Source: Agromyces bauzanensis
GTDB taxonomy: Bacteria; Actinomycetota; Actinomycetes; Actinomycetales; Microbacteriaceae
Length of the DNA stretch: 64,000 nucleotides
Assembly (NCBI RefSeq): GCF_014645655.1
Contig: NZ_BMMD01000006.1
Coordinates: 24,376 to 88,375, forward strand
Reading direction: 5' to 3'
Shown here: positions 34,183-43,586 of the stretch, piece after piece
How positions within the stretch are numbered: the first letter of the stretch is position 1
Layout of the letters: each line of letters begins with the position of its first letter
Position numbers and translations under genes: made by a program
Notes under the pieces: generated by a model
Database searches by the model: none
What the model was told of the DNA's origin: nothing
Seen by the model: the letters and a program-made list of their open reading frames with translations, nothing else

Positions 34183-35628
34183 CTAGAGGTCGGCGAGCAC
34201 CGACACCGGCCGTTCGATGCAGCGGGCCACGAACGTGAGGAACGCCGCCGCCTCGGCACCGTCGCATACCCGGTGGTCGAATGAGAGCGTGAGCTCGGTG
34301 ACCGTGCGCACCGCGAGCGTGCCGTCGACCACCCACGGGCGCTCCAGGAGCCGGCCGAGGCCGAGCATCGCCGCTTCGGGGTGGTTGATGATCGCCGCCG
34401 AGCCGTCGACGCCGAGCGTGCCGTAGTTGTTCAGCGTGAACGTGCCGCCCGTGAGAGCCGACGGCGGGAAGGCGCCCGTCGCCGCCGCCTCGCTGCGCCC
34501 GCCGATCGCGTCGCGGAGCGCCCGTAGGCTCATCCGCTCGGCCCCGTGCACGACGGGCACGAGCAGTCCGCGCGGCGTCTGCGCGGCGATGCCGAGACTC
34601 ACGGCACCGTGCAGCACGATCTCCTCGCGCTCGGCGTCGAAGCTCGAGTTCAGCAGCGGATGCCGCGCGAGGCCGGCCACGACGAATCGTGCCACGAGCG
34701 CGGTGACGCCGAAGCGCTCGCCCGTCGCCTCCTGCAGCTGCCGGCGGGCGGCGAGCAGTTCGGTGGCGTCGACGTCCATCCAGACGGTCGCCTCGGGGAT
34801 TTCGCGACGAGAACGCGAGAAGTGCGCGGCGGCGGTGCGGCCGATTCGGTCGAGCGGCACACGACGGTCGCCGGCGGCTGCATCGGACGCTGATGTCGCG
34901 TGCGCAGCGGATGCCGCCACGTCGGGCGCGACGGGGGTCTCGGCGCCGACCGTCTCGGCCTCGAGCTCGTGCAGGAACGCCTCGACGTCACGACGCATCA
35001 CGAGGTGGTCGGGACCCGAGCCGTCGAGCTGGCTGGCGTCGAAGCCGTGCTGGCGGGCGATGCGGCGCACGATGGGCGAGACGACGGGGGAGCGACGCGA
35101 CGCGTCGAGCCGCGCAGGACCCCGGGCGGGGCCGGTCGCGGTGCCTGCAGCGCTCGGCGAGGTGCCGCCGCCGGTACCGCCCGCGCCCCCGCCGCCCCCG
35201 GCCGAACGCCGGCGCCCGAACCGTGCCGGGGCCGACGCGGCGCGCTCCGTCGCGCTCGTCGCGCGGGTGCCGTAGCCGATGAGCACGGCGCCGGATTCCT
35301 CCGTCGCGGCCTCGGTCGGCACCGCGACGCCGGGCTCGGCGGGCTCCGGTCCGGCCGCGGCATCCGGGGCCCGCTGCGCCGATGCTGTGCCGGCCGGCGC
35401 GAGCGTCATGAGCACCTGGCCCGCGAGCAGCACCTCGCCGACCTCGCCGCCGAGTGTCTCGACGACGCCCGCGAAGGGCGAGGGCAGCTGCACCACGGAC
35501 TTCGCCGACTCGAGCTCGACGACGGGCTGGTCGATGGCGACCTCGTCGCCCGGAGCCACGAGCCACGCGACGACCTCGGCCTCGGTGAGGCCCTCGCCGA
35601 GGTCGGGCAGGATGAAGTCGCGCCCCAT
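34183..35628 (-). CDS. 2-oxoacid dehydrogenase E2 (dihydrolipoamide acyltransferase)
   Basis: This 481-residue protein has one lipoyl domain with lysine 43 (LESAKSVVQLPS), a peripheral subunit-binding domain at about 190-225 (SPIVRRIARQHGFDASQLDG), and the acyltransferase domain ending SFDHRVCDGAEAA with the catalytic HRxxDG. The start at 35628 overlaps the E1 beta stop as ATGA; an in-frame ATG four codons earlier is possible. With E1 alpha and beta it forms the branched-chain or pyruvate complex; a shared E3 is not in the window. Confidence 0.9.
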   Translation of the reverse strand: MGRDFILPDLGEGLTEAEVVAWLVAPGDEVAIDQPVVELESAKSVVQLPSPFAGVVETLGGEVGEVLLAGQVLMTLAPAGTASAQRAPDAAAGPEPAEPGVAVPTEAATEESGAVLIGYGTRATSATERAASAPARFGRRRSAGGGGGAGGTGGGTSPSAAGTATGPARGPARLDASRRSPVVSPIVRRIARQHGFDASQLDGSGPDHLVMRRDVEAFLHELEAETVGAETPVAPDVAASAAHATSASDAAAGDRRVPLDRIGRTAAAHFSRSRREIPEATVWMDVDATELLAARRQLQEATGERFGVTALVARFVVAGLARHPLLNSSFDAEREEIVLHGAVSLGIAAQTPRGLLVPVVHGAERMSLRALRDAIGGRSEAAATGAFPPSALTGGTFTLNNYGTLGVDGSAAIINHPEAAMLGLGRLLERPWVVDGTLAVRTVTELTLSFDHRVCDGAEAAAFLTFVARCIERPVSVLADL

Positions 35629-36650
35629 CAGTCGTCCCATTCCCAGGTGTCGAGCGCCGCGAGCACGCGGTCGGCGGTCGGCAGGTAGTGCTCCTCGAGC
35701 TTGGGCGACGGGTATGGGATGTCGAAGCCCGTGACGCGCAGCACGGGCGCCGCGAGGTGGTGGAAGTTGCGTTCGGTCACCCGCGCCGCGACCTCGGCGC
35801 CGTAGCCGCCGAACTGCGCGGCCTCGTGGATCACGGCGGCGCGCGAGGTCTTGCGCACGGATGCCCCGACCGTCTCGTCGTCGAAGGGCGAGAGGCTGCG
35901 CAGGTCGACGACCTCGATCGAGAGCCCCTCGGCCTCGGCGGCGTCGGCCGCCTCGAGCGCGGTGCGCACCGTCGGGCCGTAGCCGAGGAGGGTGACGTCG
36001 GTGCCCTCGCGCTCCACGACGGCCCGGTCCATGGGCGCGGTCGTGACCGGCAGCGTGAGCGGCGCCTTCGACCAGTACCGGCTCTTCGGCTCCATGAAGA
36101 CGACGGGGTCGTCGCTGTCGATCGCCTCGCGCAGCATCGAGTAGGCGTCGGCCGGGTTCGACGGCATCACGACCGTGAGCCCGGGCGTCGCCGTCCAGTA
36201 CGCCTCCGAGGAGTCCGAGTGGTGCTCGACGCCGCCGATCGCGCCGGCGCAGGGGATGCGCACGACCATGGGCAGGGTCATCCGGCCCTTCGTGCGATTC
36301 CGCATCTTGGCGACGTGCGAGACCATCTGCTCGAACGCCGGATAGCTGAACGCGTCGAACTGCATTTCGACGACCGGTCGCATGCCGTACATCGCCATGC
36401 CGATCGCCGTGCCGACGATGCCCGACTCGGCGAGCGGCGAGTCCCAGATGCGGTCCTCGCCGAACCGCGCCTGAAGGCCGTCGGTGACGCGAAACACGCC
36501 GCCGAGGGGGCCGACGTCCTCACCGTAGACGACGACGCGGTCGTCGGCCGCCATCGCGTCGCGCAGCGCGGCGTTCAGCGCGCCCGCCATGGTCAGCTGC
36601 GTGGGGGCGGATGCCGCGGGCGTCTCGTGCTCGGTAGTGGTCGCGGTCAT
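35628..36650 (-). CDS. 2-oxoacid dehydrogenase E1 component, beta subunit
   Basis: This 340-residue protein has the transketolase-like central domain (DDRVVVYGEDVGPLGGVFRV, then DSPLAESGIVGTAIGMAM) and C-terminal domain (VIHEAAQFGGYGAEVAARV). It pairs with the alpha subunit to bind thiamine diphosphate. The ATG at 36650 overlaps the alpha stop; its own stop overlaps E2. Single-letter sequence alone does not fix pyruvate versus branched-chain specificity; the Lrp regulator upstream leans toward branched-chain (Bkd). Confidence 0.92.
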   Translation of the reverse strand: MTATTTEHETPAASAPTQLTMAGALNAALRDAMAADDRVVVYGEDVGPLGGVFRVTDGLQARFGEDRIWDSPLAESGIVGTAIGMAMYGMRPVVEMQFDAFSYPAFEQMVSHVAKMRNRTKGRMTLPMVVRIPCAGAIGGVEHHSDSSEAYWTATPGLTVVMPSNPADAYSMLREAIDSDDPVVFMEPKSRYWSKAPLTLPVTTAPMDRAVVEREGTDVTLLGYGPTVRTALEAADAAEAEGLSIEVVDLRSLSPFDDETVGASVRKTSRAAVIHEAAQFGGYGAEVAARVTERNFHHLAAPVLRVTGFDIPYPSPKLEEHYLPTADRVLAALDTWEWDD

Positions 36651-37795
36651 CGGGCGGCTCCGGCGTGCGGTGCGGCGGCGCCGGCGTGGGTCGCGGCCTC
36701 TGCCAGTTCGGCCTCGAGGCGTGCACGCTGCTCGAGGAGCGTGGCGCGCGGCCGGGCGTAGACGTGGTCGAAGAGCTCGAGCGGATCGAGTTCGGCCTCG
36801 GTCGTCATGACGTCGCGCGTGTGCGCGGCGACCGCCTCCGCGGCATCCGTCATCTCGGCGCGCAGCGACTCGGTGAGCGCGCCCTCGGAGACGAGGTACT
36901 TCTCGAGCCGCTCGATGGGGTCGCGGCGCTTCCAGTGCTCGACGTCGCGCGCGCTGCGGTAGCGGGTCGGGTCGTCGGAGTTGGTGTGCGACTCGATGCG
37001 GTAGGTGAGGCCCTCGATGAGGGTCGGGCCGCCGCCCGATCGCGCACGTCCGACCGCCGCGCGCGTGACCGCGTACATCGCGGCCACGTCGTTGCCGTCG
37101 ACGTGGAACCCGGGCATGCCGTAGCCGATGGCCTTGTCGGCGAGCGTGACGGCGTGCGTCTGGCGGGACACGGGCACGCTGATCGCGAACTGGTTGTTCT
37201 GCACGAGGAACACCGTGGGCGTCTGCCAGACCGCCGCGAAGTTGAACGCTTCGTGCGCGTCGCCCTCGCTCGTCGCGCCGTCGCCGAGATAGGTCATGGC
37301 AACGATCGGGTCCTGGCGGAGCCGTGCCGCGTGCGCGAGGCCCACGGCGTGCAGCGCCTGCGTCGCGAGCGGCGTGGTCTGCGAGGCGCACCGGTGCGCG
37401 TGCTGGTCGTAGCCGTTGTGCCAATCACCCCGGAAGGACTGCAGGATGTCGCCCGGGTCGATGCCGCGGGTGAGCAGGGCGATGCTGTCGCGGTAGGTCG
37501 GGAAGAACCAGTCCTGGGCCTCGATCGCCGAGATGGCGCCGATCTCGCAGGCCTCCTGTCCATACGCGGACGGATAGGTCGCAAGCCGGCCCTGCTTCGT
37601 GAGCGCGGTCACCTGCACGTCGAAGCGACGCGCGACGACCATGCGCCGGTAGAGCTCGAGGAGGGTGTCGAGCTCGGGCAGCTCGAACCCGCCGGCGGCG
37701 GCACCGCGCACCGCGTGGCCGGCGTTGTCGAGCAGCCGGATGGGCTTCTCGGAGGGGAGCGTACGCACGCTGTCGTGCTCGACGTCGAGGCTCAT
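36647..37795 (-). CDS. 2-oxoacid dehydrogenase E1 component, alpha subunit
   Basis: This 382-residue protein carries the thiamine diphosphate motif GDGATSEGDAHEAFNFAAVW with NNQFAISVP about 25 residues later, and YRDSIALLTRG at the substrate channel. ATG 37795 gives a normal-length subunit; in-frame ATGs further upstream add non-conserved residues. It heads the alpha-beta-E2 operon and lies 110 bases after an Lrp/AsnC regulator in the same direction. Confidence 0.92.
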   Translation of the reverse strand: MSLDVEHDSVRTLPSEKPIRLLDNAGHAVRGAAAGGFELPELDTLLELYRRMVVARRFDVQVTALTKQGRLATYPSAYGQEACEIGAISAIEAQDWFFPTYRDSIALLTRGIDPGDILQSFRGDWHNGYDQHAHRCASQTTPLATQALHAVGLAHAARLRQDPIVAMTYLGDGATSEGDAHEAFNFAAVWQTPTVFLVQNNQFAISVPVSRQTHAVTLADKAIGYGMPGFHVDGNDVAAMYAVTRAAVGRARSGGGPTLIEGLTYRIESHTNSDDPTRYRSARDVEHWKRRDPIERLEKYLVSEGALTESLRAEMTDAAEAVAAHTRDVMTTEAELDPLELFDHVYARPRATLLEQRARLEAELAEAATHAGAAAPHAGAAR

Positions 37796-37904
37796 ACGGC
37801 CAATGTTGCGCCAGCGCGCGGGCGTGCGCATGGCGTCTCGGCGAAGCGTGAACGATCGGCACCGACTGGTCGAAAGCGTTGCCACCCGTCCGCCCCACGG
37901 GGCG

Positions 37905-38399
37905 TCAGGCGCGCCAGATGTCCAGGGTCTGTGCGGGCGGATGCCCCTCCAACTCGGCGAGGATCAGGTGCGACCTGGTCGACACCACGCCCGGCATGTC
38001 GTGGATGTCGCGGAGGATCGCCTGACTCAGCTGCTCGTGGTCGGGCGCGCTCACCGTGAGGATGATGTCGATGTCACCCGAGACGGCCTGCACCTTCTCG
38101 ACGAACGGCAGCGTCGCGAGCTTCGCGGCGATCTCCTCCCACGACACGTCGCCGATGCGCACGACCACCAGGGCGGAGATGTTCAGCCCGATCGCCTTTC
38201 GGTCGATCTGCGCGCCGAACCCCGTGATGACCCCGAGCTTCAGCAGATGCTGCACCCGGTTGTGCGCGGCGGTGCGTGAGATGTGCACCCGCTCGGCCAG
38301 CGTGCGCACCGAGAGGCGGCCGTCGCGGCTCAGCTCGGCCACGATGCGCCGATCGATGCTGTCGAGCGGCTCGTGCCGGTGCGGTGTCTGCTGCTTCAT
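37905..38399 (-). CDS. Lrp/AsnC-family regulator (BkdR-like by position)
   Basis: This 164-residue protein has an N-terminal AsnC HTH (LDSIDRRIVAELSRDGRLSV, then HISRTAAHNRVQHLLKLG) and a C-terminal RAM ligand domain (VRIGDVSWEEIAAKLATLPF, then GDIDIILTVSAPDHEQL). Position directly upstream of the oxoacid dehydrogenase operon resembles the bkd regulators of other bacteria, so amino-acid control is likely. Its ATG overlaps the stop of the MpaB-type gene. Confidence 0.88.
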   Translation of the reverse strand: MKQQTPHRHEPLDSIDRRIVAELSRDGRLSVRTLAERVHISRTAAHNRVQHLLKLGVITGFGAQIDRKAIGLNISALVVVRIGDVSWEEIAAKLATLPFVEKVQAVSGDIDIILTVSAPDHEQLSQAILRDIHDMPGVVSTRSHLILAELEGHPPAQTLDIWRA

Positions 38400-39223
38400 C
38401 GTCGTCCTCGGGGCTCATGCTCAGCGTACCGGCTGCGGCGCCGCACGCGCCGGAGGGAGGCGTGCATCGGCGCGTGCCGGATGATTCGGGGGAGGAGTGG
38501 CCAGACGACGGCGATGCCGGCGAACCAGGCGCCCGCGACGCGTTCGACCCGAGGGGTCCACTGTAACCCGTACGCCCGGCGCAGTTCGGGCGGGAGCAGC
38601 GCGGCCGTGGCGAGGCGCACGAGCGGGAGCAGCACGGCGGTGCCGAACGGCAGCGCGGATGCCCCGGATAGCAGCGTGCGCGCCACCGAGCGAGCCTCGG
38701 GGCCCACCTCGAGCCCGGAGAGGCGTTCGGACCACCACGCGTCGAACTCGGCGCGCGAAGCAGGCCAGCCGGCCGTCCCGGCCTGCAGGCGCAGGCCGAG
38801 GGGCTCGTAGCCGCGCACGATCGCGTCGGCGGTGGCGACGTCGAGGGGGCCCCACAGGCGTTCGTGCAGTTTCAGCGCCACCGCGAGCAGCGTCGAGGCC
38901 ACCCAGCGCTGCGCGTCGGGGTCGAACGCGCTGTACGCGGGCCGACCCTCGGCGGCCGGCCCATGAACGGGAGCGTGGCGCGCGTTCACGGCGCGCACGG
39001 CTGCGGCGGCGACCTCCTCGTCGCCGAAGCCGACGGCGTAGACGTAGTCGAGCGTGCCGAGGAGCCGGTCGAGCGGGCGGTCGCGGAAGCCGCTGTGCCG
39101 CGCCACGCCGCGCGCGACGCGCGGGTCGGCGAGCTGCAGCAGGATGGCGGCTCCACCGCCGAGGAGGAGCACGCCCTCGGCGCCGTGGCGCCGGAAGGCA
39201 TCGCGTTCGTCATCGTGCGGCAT
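38396..39223 (-). CDS. MpaB/DUF2236-family oxygenase-like protein
   Basis: This 275-residue protein begins MPHDDERDAFRRHGAEGVLL and continues with LLQLADPRVARGVARHSGF, RLLGTLDYVYAVGFGDEEV, and NARHAPVHG, all features of the DUF2236/MpaB (latex-clearing-type) family. These are proposed haem oxygenases; no metal ligand set is proven here. It overlaps its neighbours at both ends by ATGA, tying it to the transglycosylase and the Lrp gene. Confidence 0.8.
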   Translation of the reverse strand: MPHDDERDAFRRHGAEGVLLLGGGAAILLQLADPRVARGVARHSGFRDRPLDRLLGTLDYVYAVGFGDEEVAAAAVRAVNARHAPVHGPAAEGRPAYSAFDPDAQRWVASTLLAVALKLHERLWGPLDVATADAIVRGYEPLGLRLQAGTAGWPASRAEFDAWWSERLSGLEVGPEARSVARTLLSGASALPFGTAVLLPLVRLATAALLPPELRRAYGLQWTPRVERVAGAWFAGIAVVWPLLPRIIRHAPMHASLRRVRRRSRYAEHEPRGRR

Positions 39224-40365
39224 CAGTACCAGTTGACCACTTCTGAGTGCGCCCAGGCACTGCACGGCGTCCCATAGCGAGCCGCGATGTACGAGAGGCC
39301 CCAGTCGATCTGGGTCGCGGCGTTCGTGCGCCAGTCGGCGCCGGCGCTCGCCATCTTGCTGCCCGGGAGAGACTGGGGGATGCCGTACGCGCCGCTCGAG
39401 GCGTTGTACGCGTCGGCACGCCAGCCCGATTCGCGCGTCCAGAGGAGGTCGAGGCAGCGGAACTGGTCGGAGCCCCATCCGTAGGCCGCCATGCGCCCGG
39501 CCGCGTATGCCTTCGCCGCCGCCCGGTCCACCACCACACCCGGCGGGGGAGCGCCGCCGCCATCGCCACCGCCGCCGCCACCGGCTGCGGCGGCCGCGGC
39601 GGCCGCGGCCTCGCGTGCCGCCTGCTCGCGTGCCGCCTGTTCTCCGACGCGGTACTGCCGTTCGAGCTCGACCGACCGGTCGCGCAGGCTCGCGAGCTGG
39701 GCGTACAGCGTGTCGAGCGCCGCGCGCTGCTCCGCGACCCGCGCCTCGGCCGCCTCATGCGCCGCCTGCGCGGCCTCGGCCGCCGCGGCCGCCTCGCTCG
39801 CGAGTCGGCTGCGCTCGGCCTCCGCGATGTCGGCCTGCGCGCTGAGCGCCGCCGCGTCGCCTCGTGCGGCCCTCGCCCGCGCCGCGACGCCTCCGAAGAC
39901 GTTCGCCAGTTGCGCCGCGCGGGCGAGCCCGAACAGCAGGTCGTCCTCGCCGCCGTCGAAGAGGAGTCGCAGCGTGACGTCGGCTCCGCCCGACCGCGCG
40001 AGCACGGCGCCGACGCGGCCGAGCCGCGCGCCCGTCGTCGTCGCCTCCTCGGCCGCGGCATCCGACGCCACCCGGAGCTTCGTCGCGCGGGCCTCCGCGT
40101 CGACGCGCGCGGCCTCCGCCGCGGCCGAGACGGCCGCGGCCGCGACGGCGGCGTCGCCGAGCCGGCCGGTCTCGGCTTCGAGCTCGTCGACGAACGTCGT
40201 GATTCGTGCGGCTTCGGCCTCGCGTGACCCGACATCCGTCTTCGCGGCCTCCACCTCGTCCCAACTGGGGTACTCCGCGGCGGACACGGCGCCCGTGGGC
40301 ACGACGAGGGCGGCGGCGAGCGCGATCGCTGCGCCGAGGCCCGTCATCCTGCTTCGCACGGCCAA
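39223..40365 (-). CDS. secreted coiled-coil protein with C-terminal transglycosylase-like domain
   Basis: This 380-residue protein has a signal peptide (GLGAAIALAAALVVPTGAVS ending before AEYPSWDE), a long alanine-rich coiled coil, a Gly/Pro linker, and a C-terminal domain CLDLLWTRESGWRADAYNAS, SGAYGIPQSLPGSKM, INWGLSYIAARYGTP-like. The E-S-x-W and GIPQ motifs match lytic transglycosylase / aggregation-promoting factor domains. It probably remodels peptidoglycan. The stop overlaps the MpaB start. Confidence 0.82.
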   Translation of the reverse strand: MAVRSRMTGLGAAIALAAALVVPTGAVSAAEYPSWDEVEAAKTDVGSREAEAARITTFVDELEAETGRLGDAAVAAAAVSAAAEAARVDAEARATKLRVASDAAAEEATTTGARLGRVGAVLARSGGADVTLRLLFDGGEDDLLFGLARAAQLANVFGGVAARARAARGDAAALSAQADIAEAERSRLASEAAAAAEAAQAAHEAAEARVAEQRAALDTLYAQLASLRDRSVELERQYRVGEQAAREQAAREAAAAAAAAAGGGGGGDGGGAPPPGVVVDRAAAKAYAAGRMAAYGWGSDQFRCLDLLWTRESGWRADAYNASSGAYGIPQSLPGSKMASAGADWRTNAATQIDWGLSYIAARYGTPCSAWAHSEVVNWY

Positions 40366-40427
40366 CCCCTCTCGAGCGCGGCGAGTCTACCCACGAACGT
40401 GCTCGGCGACCCGCCGGACACGCAGCG

Positions 40428-40433
40428 TAGACT
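40428..40433 (+). promoter_or_regulatory. -10 box TAGACT of a leaderless promoter
   Basis: TAGACT ends seven bases before GTG 40441, the GH3 lipoprotein start, in the short divergent gap to the transglycosylase-like gene. Confidence 0.55.
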
Positions 40434-40440
40434 CGGGCGG

Positions 40441-41607
40441 GTGCGAGCGAAGCGAACGGCTGCGCTGCCGTTCCTGGTCGCGACGGTGCTGCTCGGTGCG
40501 ACGGCCTGCGGCGGCGCGACCCCCACCGACCCCACGGCCGCCCCCACGCGGGCCGCTCCCTCGACGACGCCTCCGCCGGCGGATCCCGTCGCCGCGTGGG
40601 TCGATGAGCGGATGTCGCAGCTCACGATCGAGGAGAAGGCGGCGGCCCTGCTCATGCTGCATGCGCCAGGTACCGACCCGGCGCCGCTCCGGGCGTACGT
40701 CGACGCCGGCGTCTCTGGACTCATCCTCATGGGTGACAACGTGCCGCCCGGCCCGGCCGAGCTCGCCGCGCTCACGGCCGCCGCCCAGGCCGATCCCGAG
40801 GCACCCGTGCTCGTCGGGATCGACGAGGAGGGCGGTGAGGTGCAGCGCCTGCCGTGGGACGAGTCCGCGAGCGCGGAAGAACTGCGCGCCGAGCCCGCCG
40901 CCGCGAGCCGTATTGCGTTCGCGTCGCGAGCTTCGACGCTCGCGCAGGCCGGCGTCTCGGTCAACTTCGGCATCGTCGCCGACGTCACCGCCGACTCCGA
41001 GTCGTTCATCTTCGGGCGCATCCTCGGCACCGACCCCGCCGCTGCGGCAGAGCGCGTCGCGGCGGCCGTGTCGGGCGAGCAGGGCACCGTGTTCTCGACG
41101 CTCAAGCACTTCCCGGGCCACGGTGCCGCTCCCGGCGACTCTCACTCGAGCGTTCCCGCCGCACCGCTCACGATCGACGAGTGGCGCGCCGGCCCCGCGA
41201 TCCCGTTCGGAGCCGGCATCGAAGCCGGTGCGGAGCTCGTGATGACGGGTCACCTGGCGTACCCCGCGGTCGACGCGGCGCCCGCGTCGCTGTCGGCGGA
41301 ATGGCACCGGATCCTGCGCGAGGAGCTCGGCTTCGCCGGCGTCATCGTGACCGACGACATGCTCATGCTGCAGCACAACGGCCTGCCCGAGTACGCCGAC
41401 CCCGGCGAGAACGCGGTGCGCGCCATCGCGGCGGGCTCCGACCTCCTGCTGTACGTGCTGCCGGCGGACCCCTCGGAGTTCGGCATCTCGGTCGACGGCC
41501 TCGCCGCGTCGATCGTCGCGGCGGTGCAGTCGGGCCGCATCGACGTGGGCCGGCTCGATGAGGCCGTCGAGCGCGTGCTGACGCTCAGGCGTTCGCTCGT
41601 CGCCTGA
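40441..41607 (+). CDS. GH3 beta-N-acetylhexosaminidase-like lipoprotein
   Basis: This 388-residue protein has a lipoprotein signal with the lipidated cysteine at about Cys23 (VATVLLGATACGG) and a Pro/Thr-rich spacer. The GH3 domain includes VGIDEEGGEVQRLPW, STLKHFPGHGAAPGDSH (family KHFPGHG loop with the acid-base His/Asp pair) and VIVTDDMLM with the nucleophile Asp. It likely releases N-acetylglucosamine units during wall recycling. GTG start fits the leaderless promoter. Confidence 0.88.
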   Translation: MRAKRTAALPFLVATVLLGATACGGATPTDPTAAPTRAAPSTTPPPADPVAAWVDERMSQLTIEEKAAALLMLHAPGTDPAPLRAYVDAGVSGLILMGDNVPPGPAELAALTAAAQADPEAPVLVGIDEEGGEVQRLPWDESASAEELRAEPAAASRIAFASRASTLAQAGVSVNFGIVADVTADSESFIFGRILGTDPAAAAERVAAAVSGEQGTVFSTLKHFPGHGAAPGDSHSSVPAAPLTIDEWRAGPAIPFGAGIEAGAELVMTGHLAYPAVDAAPASLSAEWHRILREELGFAGVIVTDDMLMLQHNGLPEYADPGENAVRAIAAGSDLLLYVLPADPSEFGISVDGLAASIVAAVQSGRIDVGRLDEAVERVLTLRRSLVA

Positions 41608-41737
41608 CCTGACGTCGACACCGCGTCGGAAGACGTTCGTGCCCATCGGGGAATAGGCCGACGGCATCTATGCGTTTGCACCGGTGTGGGCGGCACTCGG
41701 CCGCACCGACATCCCTACGACGGAGAGGACCAGCACT

Positions 41738-42301
41738 ATGACGAGCACCGCCACCACGACCGAGATTCCCGGATACCGCGTCGGCACCTGGACCATCGAC
41801 ACCAAGCACAGCGAGATCGGCTTCAGCATACGCCACATCATGATCAGCAAGGTGAAGGGGAAGTTCGAGCGATTCGACGCGACCTTCGTGACCGCCGAGA
41901 ACCCCTTCGAGTCCAGCGTGACGGCGTCCGTCGAGGTCGCCTCGATCACCACCAACGAGCCGAACCGCGACGCCCACCTGCGCAGCGGCGACTTCTTCGA
42001 TGCCGAGACGTACCCGACCATCGACTTCCGCTCCACGGGCGCGCGCGTCGAAGACGGCGACTTCAGGGTGGACGGCGACCTCACCATCCGCGGCATCACC
42101 AAGCCGGTCACGTTCGACTTCGAGTTCGGGGGCTTCGGTGGCGACCCCTACGGCAACTACAAGGGCGGCGCCACGGCCAAGACCGTCATCAACCGCGAGG
42201 ACTTCGGCCTCACCTACAACGCCGCGCTCGAGACAGGCGGTGTGCTGCTCGGCGACAAGGTGACCATCACCCTCGAACTGCAGGCTTCGCTCCAGCAGTA
42301 G
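41738..42301 (+). CDS. YceI-family lipid-binding protein
   Basis: This 187-residue protein is a lipocalin-like beta barrel: IPGYRVGTWTIDTKHSEIGF, SIRHIMISKVKGKFERFDA and GDLTIRGITKPVTFDFEFGG are the family signatures. It has no signal peptide, so it is cytoplasmic. It probably binds a polyisoprenoid. ATG 41738 has GGAGAGG nine bases upstream. A strong terminator follows. Confidence 0.92.
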   Translation: MTSTATTTEIPGYRVGTWTIDTKHSEIGFSIRHIMISKVKGKFERFDATFVTAENPFESSVTASVEVASITTNEPNRDAHLRSGDFFDAETYPTIDFRSTGARVEDGDFRVDGDLTIRGITKPVTFDFEFGGFGGDPYGNYKGGATAKTVINREDFGLTYNAALETGGVLLGDKVTITLELQASLQQ

Positions 42302-42316
42302 CAGGTTCGAGTCCGA

Positions 42317-42347
42317 ACGGGCGGCACCGCACGGCGGTGCCGCCCGT
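42317..42347. terminator. bidirectional terminator between yceI and the winged-helix gene
   Basis: ACGGGCGGCACCG / CGGTGCCGCCCGT forms a perfect 13-bp stem with a five-base loop, between convergent genes. Confidence 0.75.
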
Positions 42348-42355
42348 CCTCGCGT

Positions 42356-43456
42356 TCAGGCGACGGTCACGCTCTCGAGCTCGTGTCCTCGGAACCGCGA
42401 CCACGCCCGGAGCGACGTCGTGAACGTCACCGGATCGAGGGGGGATGCCGCGTCGAAGCCCTCGATCACGATCGACGACGCGTCGCGGCCCCTCCGCCAG
42501 GTGCCCACCACTCGGCCGCCGGCCACCAGGATCGGCTGGAACACGCCGTTCCCGCCGGGGATCACGCGCCCGGCGTGCGCCCGATCGCAGACCGCGTCGC
42601 GGTCGGTGTAGCCGAGGAAGTACTCGTCGAACGCCGCGAGGGCGAGGCCGGCGGCGGCGGCACGCGGCGTCGGCGATGCGCGATCGGCCGGCCACCCGGC
42701 ATCCATCGCGACGAGGCGCTCCTGGTCGAACTCCGTGACCGTCCCGCCCGCGGCGGCGCGTGCCACGCGTGCGTCGCCGTGCGTGAGCCCGCTCCACCAC
42801 GCGAAGTCCCGGACCGTCGCGGGGCCGTGGCCCGCGACGTACGTGCGGAACAGCTCGGCGAGGGTCTCGTCGCGATCCTCGGCGGCCTGCCCGGGCGCCC
42901 ACTCGTCGAGCAGGACGAGTCGCTGCCCGCGTCCCTCGACCGGACCCCAGCAGACGACCGCGTCGTGGGCCAGCCACGAGATGAGGTGGTAGCCGCGCTG
43001 GCCGCGGGTGCCGATGCCCGCGGCCTCCCACGCGGTCTGGAGCTCCTTGCGGGAGCGGGATGCGCCACCGGCGAGCTCGGCCTCGGCGACGGCCCGGGCG
43101 CGCCGGTACGTGGCGGCATCGAGTTCCAGCTGTCGGTGCCGAGTCGCCGTCTGCTGCTGCACGCGCGGCCCTGTGATCGCGAGGATCGGCCGCAGGCGCT
43201 CGGCGGGCACCAGGTGCAGCGTGCCCCGCATCGGCCACGAGCGCACGATCTCGCGCGACTCGACGGCCGCGTCGACGTCGGCTGCGACCGACCGCGGAAC
43301 CCGCGCGCCGAGCACCCACTTCGCGGCCGTGAAGTCCTGCGCCTGTATGGCGCCGAGGCGGCGCACCGCGTCGGCGACCGTGGTCAGGCCGCGACGCAGA
43401 CCGTGCGACTCGAGGCGTGCCGCGCGCAGCCGCGCGGCGCTTGGTGGCTTCGGCAT
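42356..43456 (-). CDS. winged-helix DNA-binding protein (HTH_42 type)
   Basis: This 366-residue protein has the family pattern RLGAIQAQDFTAAKWVLGAR, SWPMRGTLHLVPAERLRPIL and GFDAASPLDPVTF near the end. The HTH_42 group includes YcaQ-like DNA repair glycosylases, but I cannot confirm the catalytic residues here. ATG 43456 is chosen because the frame upstream lacks conservation. It is convergent with yceI. Confidence 0.75.
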   Translation of the reverse strand: MPKPPSAARLRAARLESHGLRRGLTTVADAVRRLGAIQAQDFTAAKWVLGARVPRSVAADVDAAVESREIVRSWPMRGTLHLVPAERLRPILAITGPRVQQQTATRHRQLELDAATYRRARAVAEAELAGGASRSRKELQTAWEAAGIGTRGQRGYHLISWLAHDAVVCWGPVEGRGQRLVLLDEWAPGQAAEDRDETLAELFRTYVAGHGPATVRDFAWWSGLTHGDARVARAAAGGTVTEFDQERLVAMDAGWPADRASPTPRAAAAGLALAAFDEYFLGYTDRDAVCDRAHAGRVIPGGNGVFQPILVAGGRVVGTWRRGRDASSIVIEGFDAASPLDPVTFTTSLRAWSRFRGHELESVTVA

Positions 43457-43525
43457 GCCACGAGTCTGGCGGATGCCGGCGACATGCGTCCGCCGTGCGT
43501 GCATCCCGGCGTTCTGCGGGCGGGA

Positions 43526-43531
43526 TAGAAT
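43526..43531 (+). promoter_or_regulatory. -10 box TAGAAT upstream of the ABC-F gene
   Basis: TAGAAT lies 56 bases before the GTG start, giving a leader of about 48 bases containing GTGCC/GGCAC, a small hairpin. This is not the leaderless geometry of other genes here. Confidence 0.45.
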
Positions 43532-43586
43532 GGGAGGCTGTGCCCGTCGGCACGCTCCCACACCGTCGTCCGCCCGGAGGCTCACC

